Source: Vulcanimicrobiota bacterium (lineage in GTDB: Bacteria > Vulcanimicrobiota > Vulcanimicrobiia > Vulcanimicrobiales > Vulcanimicrobiaceae). From it: a DNA stretch of 11,813 nt. The position numbers and the translations under genes are program-made. Numbering within the stretch: the stretch's first letter is position 1; each line of letters begins with the position of its first letter. The notes beneath the pieces were generated by a model. The model saw only the letters and a program-made list of their open reading frames with translations, was not told where the DNA came from and did not search any database. Of the stretch, positions 7,911-11,813 are shown piece by piece. The stretch is from positions 1 through 11,813 of the forward strand of contig JASHXG010000331.1 in the NCBI GenBank assembly GCA_030043675.1, read 5' to 3'.

Positions 7911-7947
7911 ACAAGGGGCTTCTCCACCAAGCGGGCTATCACCCCAT
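7911..7947. promoter_or_regulatory. Very short divergent intergenic region
   Basis: Only 37 bases separate the start codons of the reductase (minus) and decarboxylase (plus), so both promoters must overlap each other or reach into the coding sequences. Toward the decarboxylase, TATCAC at 7937-7942 is a weak -10-like hexamer that would place the transcript start at or next to the ATG. No matching -35 and no purine-rich ribosome site are seen. An 8-base palindrome, CCATATGG (7944-7951), spans the decarboxylase start codon. Assignment as a control region is inferred from geometry, not from a recognised operator. Confidence 0.35.
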
Positions 7948-9408
7948 ATGGCTGACGAGGCCGGTGCGCCGCCCGTCGATTGGGAGCGCGTCGCAGCATG
8001 GATCGAGCGTTACTTCGCGCAGCCTGGCGCCCATCGCGTCATGCCTTCGGTTCGTCCGGGCGACGTCGCGGCGGCGCTTCCGTCGGAAGCGCCCGAACGC
8101 GGCGAGTCCTTCGAAGCAATCCTGGCGGACTTTGAACGCATCATCGTGCCGGCCACGACGCATTGGAATCACCCGTGTTTCTTCGCCTATTTCGCGACCA
8201 GCGCCGCGCCGGCCGCAATTGCGGCCGAGGCGCTGGCGGCCACGCTCGACGTGAAAGCGATGCTCTGGCGCACCTCGCCGGCGGCCACCGAGCTCGAAGC
8301 GGTGACGCTGCACTGGCTCGGGCAACTTCTCGGGCTGCCGCCATCTTGGACCGGCATCATCTACGATACGGCTTCGGTCGCCGGCTTTACCGCGCTCGCG
8401 GCCGCGCGCGAAGCGCTCGGCCTGCAGATTCGCGAGCGCGGCATGACCGGGCGGCAGTTGCCGGCGCTGCGCATTTACGTCACCGAGCAGACACACTCGC
8501 ACGTCGAGAAGGCCGCGATTGCGCTCGGGGTCGGTCAATACAACGTCGTGCGCGTCCCGTGCGACGATCGTTTTTGCATGCGGCCTGATGCGCTCGCCGA
8601 CTCCATCGAACGAGATCTCGCCGCCGGAATCCGGCCGCTCGCCGTCGTCGCAACCGTGGGGACGACGTCGACGACCTCGGTTGATCCGGTACGCGCGATT
8701 GCGGAGGTAACGCGAAGGCACGCGGTTTGGCTGCATGTCGACGCCGCCTATGCCGGCATCGCCGCGATCGTTCCCGAGTTTGCGAACCTGCTCGACGGCG
8801 TCGATCTGGCCGATTCGCTGGTCGTCAATCCGCACAAATGGATGTTCGTCCCAATGGATCTCTCGGTACTCTACCTCAAGGATGAATCGACGGTCCGTCG
8901 CGCCTTCAGCCTGGTTCCCGAATATCTCACCACGCCCGAGGCCGGCGCGATCAACTACATGGATTACGGGCTGCAACTGGGGCGGCGCTTTCGCGCGCTT
9001 AAGCTCTGGTTCGTGCTGCGCCACCTCGGCGCCGAGGGCATCCGCCAAAAGCTCCGCGGCCACGTCGCGCTCGCGCAGGAGTTTGCATCATGGGTGGAGG
9101 CGCAGCCGGGCTGGGAGGTGCTGGCGCCGCACCCGCTCTCCGTCGTCTGCTTCCGTTACGCTCCGCCGGGACACGACGAGAGCCAGCTCGAGGCGCTGAA
9201 CGCGCGGTTGATGCAGGCGGTCAACGAGAGCGGCGAGATCTTCATCTCGCACACCAAGATCGACGGTCGCTACGCGCTTCGCCTGGCGATCGGCAACATT
9301 CGCACGACGCCCGCCGACGTCGAGCACGCCTGGCACGTCCTCAAACGCGAAGCGCAAAAGCTCCCAGTGTCACGCGCTACGGAACGCCCGGGTTCCTGCC
9401 CTGAATAA
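7948..9408 (+). CDS. Group II PLP-dependent aromatic-L-amino-acid decarboxylase
   Basis: 486 residues, full length for the family that converts amino acids such as Trp, Tyr, DOPA or Phe to the amine plus CO2 in the cytoplasm. Key residues by motif are Lys297 in NPHKWMF, which binds PLP, Asp265 in HVDAAYAG, which holds the pyridine nitrogen, and His183 in EQTHSHVEKAA, which stacks on the cofactor. Tyr326 in PEYL matches the flexible-loop tyrosine (Tyr332 of human DDC) that favours true decarboxylation; aldehyde synthases carry Phe there. HWNHPCFFAYF (72-82), SPAATELEAVTLHWL (110-124) and LGRRFRALKLWFVLRHLG (344-361) are typical of the aromatic group rather than glutamate decarboxylases. There is no other start codon in frame back to the stop at 7894-7896, and no Shine-Dalgarno site. 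The last 32 bases overlap the 3' end of the convergent membrane-protein gene. The preferred amino acid cannot be told from sequence. Confidence 0.93.
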   Translation: MADEAGAPPVDWERVAAWIERYFAQPGAHRVMPSVRPGDVAAALPSEAPERGESFEAILADFERIIVPATTHWNHPCFFAYFATSAAPAAIAAEALAATLDVKAMLWRTSPAATELEAVTLHWLGQLLGLPPSWTGIIYDTASVAGFTALAAAREALGLQIRERGMTGRQLPALRIYVTEQTHSHVEKAAIALGVGQYNVVRVPCDDRFCMRPDALADSIERDLAAGIRPLAVVATVGTTSTTSVDPVRAIAEVTRRHAVWLHVDAAYAGIAAIVPEFANLLDGVDLADSLVVNPHKWMFVPMDLSVLYLKDESTVRRAFSLVPEYLTTPEAGAINYMDYGLQLGRRFRALKLWFVLRHLGAEGIRQKLRGHVALAQEFASWVEAQPGWEVLAPHPLSVVCFRYAPPGHDESQLEALNARLMQAVNESGEIFISHTKIDGRYALRLAIGNIRTTPADVEHAWHVLKREAQKLPVSRATERPGSCPE

Positions 9409-9775
9409 TGGTTTCTATGATGCCGATCGCAAAGCCCAGGCAACAAATCACGATCCAGAACCGGATGTTGCTGGCTTGCGTCACCAGCCGGTCTTTAGAC
9501 TTCGGAAAAAATAGAAACAGAATGGCGACCATCACCAACACGACGGGCACAACGACGACTGCGTGAGCGAGCGCGTTAAGCGCCCCAAGAATCATGAGCG
9601 CCGGCAAAAAACTCGGCACCTGAAAGAACCATTCGTAGCGGTGCCAGTCGTGAGAGATGCCCTCCACCGTCCAGTCCGAATATGCGCCACTAGGGGCCAG
9701 AGCGTAGGATCCCCAGCCCACCGCCAGGCAGAACAGCAGCGCTACAGCCGATACGATAAGCAATGCTCTAAGCAC
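9377..9775 (-). CDS. Small membrane protein of unknown function
   Basis: 132 residues starting with GTG at 9775. I do not recognise the family. The layout is a hydrophobic N-terminal helix (about residues 4-24), a polar Trp/Tyr/His-rich loop (SDWTVEGISHDWHRYEWFF, about 33-51), a long hydrophobic block (about 54-90) that could form two helices, a short basic loop (FPKSKDRL), and a last helix (about 104-125): four membrane spans in all. Its coherent membrane topology over the whole length, and its position in a stretch with no better frame, support a real gene. Its 3' end runs 32 bases into the convergent decarboxylase gene, and its start is 43 bases from the divergent DUF1648-type gene. No clear ribosome site is seen before the GTG. 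Base composition looks somewhat less GC-rich than the flanking decarboxylase, judged by eye. Confidence 0.65.
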   Translation of the reverse strand: MLRALLIVSAVALLFCLAVGWGSYALAPSGAYSDWTVEGISHDWHRYEWFFQVPSFLPALMILGALNALAHAVVVVPVVLVMVAILFLFFPKSKDRLVTQASNIRFWIVICCLGFAIGIIETIIQGRNPGVP

Positions 9776-9818
9776 GACAGCTGCTTTTTCTTGCGCTCAG
9801 CTATGTTCCCGCCACCGG

Positions 9819-10262
9819 GTGCTCGGGCAGCCGGCGCCGCTTGCCTTGCGAAACTCCTTGCGAAAATGGCGGTACGAACTTGCAGTGACGATGGCTATCG
9901 GTCTCGGTGCCGGCATCATCTTTGCAACGATCGCGGTGACGGTCGCGCGCTACCGCGACCTGCCCGAGAGCATCCCGATTCACTTCGGACTCAGTGGAAA
10001 GCCCAACGCCTACGGGCCGCGCGTCGCGATCTGGATCGTCCCGATCGTCCAGCTTCTCAGCACGGCATCGGCGCTTTCCGTCGGGGCGCAAGCCCCGCAT
10101 ATCAGCCAAACTTTTTGGCTGGCTCTCATGGTGCTGTGTCTAGCCGTGCAGCTGCTCATCATTGCGGCGGCCACGAGCCCGACGCAACGGCTGAATAGGC
10201 CCGTCTTTTGGGGGGTGTTTATCGCGACGATGACGTTCGCGGTCGTCGCCGCCTCTCGCTGA
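9819..10262 (+). CDS. DUF1648-domain membrane protein
   Basis: 147 residues from the longest start (GTG at 9819). The diagnostic part is RYRDLPESIPIHFGLSGKPN (about 44-63) followed by AYGPR, matching the DUF1648 pattern in which LPxxIPxHF is followed by a G-x-P-x-x-x-G turn. This segment usually follows a first membrane helix, here about residues 20-43. Two or three further helices follow (about 68-88, 97-118 and 127-145). The family is membrane-bound; some members are linked to SdpI-type immunity or to regulation, but no role can be assigned here. The start is uncertain: in-frame TTG codons (9846, 9858), GTG (9885) and ATG (9891) are all possible, and none has a strong ribosome site. Starting at 9891 would still keep most of helix 1. 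It converges on the acetyltransferase gene with 5 bases between stops, leaving no room for a terminator. Confidence 0.75.
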   Translation: MLGQPAPLALRNSLRKWRYELAVTMAIGLGAGIIFATIAVTVARYRDLPESIPIHFGLSGKPNAYGPRVAIWIVPIVQLLSTASALSVGAQAPHISQTFWLALMVLCLAVQLLIIAAATSPTQRLNRPVFWGVFIATMTFAVVAASR

Positions 10263-10267
10263 ATCGG

Positions 10268-10735
10268 CTAATAGAGCCGCTTTATCCAGGTCATCACCGC
10301 GTCGTCTGCTGCGTCGATACGCTGTCCCGTGCGAACGAAAGCGTTTTTTTCTAAGACGCGCTGCGAGGCGAGGTTGTCGATCGCCGTTTGCGCGATCAAC
10401 GCTTGGATAGCGGGGTCGGCGGTCGCAATCTGCGCGATTGCGGCCACGGCTGCGGTCGCGATGCCGGCGCCCCGGCGCTGGGGCGCGGTGCTGTATCCGA
10501 TCTCGACCCGGCCATCAGCCGGTGGGCGCTTGTAACTACATAAGCCCACCACTTCGCCGTCGCGCACGATCATCCACGAACCAGAACATCCAGCAGCGTA
10601 AAGCCGTTTCGTCATTTCACGGACGATTCGCAGTATGACGGGCTCGTCGACGCCGCCGGGCGGGAGACGCAGACCCTCGCGCTCTTGCACGATCCCGAGC
10701 ATCCACTCGAAGTCCGAGTCGCAGATCTCGATCAA
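10268..10735 (-). CDS. GNAT family N-acetyltransferase
   Basis: 155 residues; predicted acetyl-CoA-dependent transferase acting on an amine, amino acid or protein N-terminus. The core is visible: VVGLCSYKR (62-70) is strand 4, EIGYSTAPQRRGAGIATAAV (78-97) is strand 4/helix 3 with the QRRGAG pyrophosphate-binding loop (86-91), and NLASQRVLEKNAFVRTG (121-137) is the late helix/strand 7 pattern seen in RimJ/RimL-like members. The substrate is unknown. The start is not settled: TTG at 10735 gives a sensible strand 1 (IEICDSDFEWML), ATG at 10702 would cut it off, and a CTG at 10750 would overlap the upstream gene's TGA and read LTPVELIEIC. The gene lies 11 bases after the stop of the glutamine synthetase-like gene on the same strand, so the two are probably one transcript. 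Confidence 0.88.
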   Translation of the reverse strand: MIEICDSDFEWMLGIVQEREGLRLPPGGVDEPVILRIVREMTKRLYAAGCSGSWMIVRDGEVVGLCSYKRPPADGRVEIGYSTAPQRRGAGIATAAVAAIAQIATADPAIQALIAQTAIDNLASQRVLEKNAFVRTGQRIDAADDAVMTWIKRLY

Positions 10736-10746
10736 TTCGACGGGAG

Positions 10747-11813
10747 TCAGTATAGCCGTAGGTACTGCTCGCGTTCCCAGGGGTGAACGGCGCGGCGGTA
10801 GCGTTCGTACTCTTCGAGCTTGGCGTCGCGAAAGGCGTGATAGAGATGGTCGCCGAGCGAAGCGCGCACGACCGCATCACCGTCGAGTTCGTCGATCGCT
10901 TGGCGCAGCGATTTTGGCAGGGTGCCGATGCCGCGCTCGCGCCGATCGCGATTGCTGAGATCGTAGGTCGAGCCTGCCAACGGCGGTCCCGGAAGCGTAC
11001 CGCGTGCGATACCGTCGGCGGCCGCGCCAATCAGTACCGCCAGCGCAAGATATGGATTACAGGCTGGATCTGGACTACGCATCTCGACGCGCGGCGGTTT
11101 TTGCCCGGGTGGAACGCGCACCAGCGCGTTTGCGCTGCGCTCCGACCAGACCGCGTAAACCGGCGCGTCCCATGCGGCGACCAAACGCTTGTAGGAGTTG
11201 ACCGTCGGATTGCAGATCGCGGTCGTCGCCGGCGCGTGCGCCAGCAATCCGCCGACGACGTAGAGCGCCATCTCTTCGTCGCTCTCCTGCGCCAGCAGGA
11301 AGTCGGCGTGCAGACCGCTCCCGGCGCGCTCTTCGAGCGGCTTAGGCATGAACGTGGCCTCCAAGTTGAAATCGGCGGCGACGTGCTTGGCGATCGTCCG
11401 TAACGTCAGGGCGTGATCGGCAGCGGCTAGCGGATCGTCGTGCGCGACGTCGATCTCGTGCTGGCCGGCGCCATGTTCGTGGTGCGCCGAAGCGATTGGC
11501 ACGCCCATCGCTTGCAACGCGGCCACGATCGCATTGCGCGCCTCCTCGCCGCGATCGTTGGCCGAAAAATCGAAATACGAGCCGACGTCCGAAGTCGCCG
11601 TCGAACCCGTTTCGCCGCGTCGCTCGAAAAGATAGAACTCGATCTCGAGTCCAACGCGCGTGCCGTTCAGTGCGGGCGCGCTTTCGATCGCCCGCCGAAG
11701 CGTGGTTCGCGGGCAACCTTCGAACGGCGAGCCGTCGGGCATCGCGATGTCGCAGATCAAGCGCGCCTCTCGTCCTTCGGGCGCCGTCGCCCACGGATAG
11801 ACCGCGAAGGTCG
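10747..11813 (-). CDS. Type I glutamine synthetase homologue with atypical active site, 5' end off window
   Basis: 354 residues of a protein that normally has about 445; the reading frame runs through the right edge, so a TTG-type start at 11760 is not real. The visible N-terminal part (TFAVYPWATAP, RLICDIAMPDGSPFEG) is standard GS sequence. Metal-ligand motifs are kept: GLEIEFYLF, HHEHGAGQHEID, the His in GSGLH, and RVEMRSPDP. NPTVNSYKRL and the end HPWEREQYLRLY resemble the Firmicute GSI-alpha type. Substrate positions are not kept. The Asn before GSG is Ala (11323-11325). GSGMHxH/N is GSGLHAD. The flap YEAP is WDAP, with Asp at 11167-11169. The NRS arginine is replaced (ERSAN, Ala at 11131-11133). 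The segment after GSGLH is also about a dozen residues short. Known GS-like gamma-glutamyl ligases (for polyamines or ethanolamine) vary in this region, so a ligase for an amine other than ammonia is as likely as true GlnA. Hence no symbol is given. Confidence 0.88.
   Translation of the reverse strand, partial: TFAVYPWATAPEGREARLICDIAMPDGSPFEGCPRTTLRRAIESAPALNGTRVGLEIEFYLFERRGETGSTATSDVGSYFDFSANDRGEEARNAIVAALQAMGVPIASAHHEHGAGQHEIDVAHDDPLAAADHALTLRTIAKHVAADFNLEATFMPKPLEERAGSGLHADFLLAQESDEEMALYVVGGLLAHAPATTAICNPTVNSYKRLVAAWDAPVYAVWSERSANALVRVPPGQKPPRVEMRSPDPACNPYLALAVLIGAAADGIARGTLPGPPLAGSTYDLSNRDRRERGIGTLPKSLRQAIDELDGDAVVRASLGDHLYHAFRDAKLEEYERYRRAVHPWEREQYLRLY

Noticed and set aside
7939..9063. 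Open frame of about 374 codons antisense to the decarboxylase gene
   Set aside because: The product is rich in Arg, Gly and Asp with no recognisable motif, whereas the plus strand encodes a complete decarboxylase with all catalytic residues.
9563..10198. Alternative plus-strand frame of about 211 codons across the small membrane gene and the DUF1648 gene
   Set aside because: It crosses two better-supported genes in the wrong frame and its product is Arg/His/Pro-rich with no domain.
10783..11403. Plus-strand open frame of about 206 codons antisense to the GS-like gene
   Set aside because: No domain or ribosome site; the opposite strand shows unambiguous glutamine synthetase motifs over the whole stretch.

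Overview
The window is GC-rich bacterial chromosome, densely coding on both strands. No plasmid, phage or insertion-sequence gene, RNA gene or repeat array is visible. A 14-subunit-type respiratory complex I, a non-adenylylated-looking type I glutamine synthetase homologue and high-GC codon use fit a free-living aerobe. The lineage cannot be fixed from sequence alone. My loose guess is an under-sampled GC-rich phylum such as Eremiobacterota (WPS-2), or a neighbour such as Dormibacterota, Chloroflexota or Actinomycetota.

Region 1 (1-4021, plus strand) is the end of a nuo operon: the 3' two-thirds of nuoL, then complete nuoM and nuoN. They are joined by 1-base and 4-base stop/start overlaps. 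These are the three antiporter-like proton-pumping subunits of NADH:quinone oxidoreductase. Sixty-six bases later comes a gene for an exported tetratricopeptide-repeat protein (4088-5287), possibly part of the same transcript.

Region 2 (5301-7910, minus strand) reads from right to left: an aldo/keto reductase, a RidA-family imine deaminase 5 bases further on, and a polytopic PIG-V-like (GT-C) mannosyltransferase. The 5' end of the last gene looks damaged or mis-sequenced. Diverging from the reductase across only 37 bases is a group II PLP-dependent aromatic-L-amino-acid decarboxylase (7948-9408). Decarboxylase, reductase and RidA could form a small amine/imine metabolism module, but that is inference.

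Region 3 (9377-11813) holds a small unrecognised membrane protein (minus), whose 3' end overlaps that of the decarboxylase. It is followed by a DUF1648-type membrane protein (plus), a GNAT acetyltransferase (minus), and the 3' four-fifths of a type I glutamine synthetase-like gene (minus) running off the right edge. The synthetase keeps the metal ligands but has lost several residues that hold glutamate and ATP. It may therefore be a gamma-glutamyl ligase paralogue rather than the housekeeping enzyme.

The largest gaps between gene calls are 66 bases (4022-4087) and 88 bases (6402-6489), and the second probably encodes the missing N-terminus of the mannosyltransferase. No convincing rho-independent terminator was found. 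The most interesting points are the atypical glutamine synthetase, the Glu-to-Asp change at the key membrane acid of NuoM, the broken mannosyltransferase start and the divergent decarboxylase/reductase/RidA locus. I saw no clearly new multi-gene defence or mobile system.
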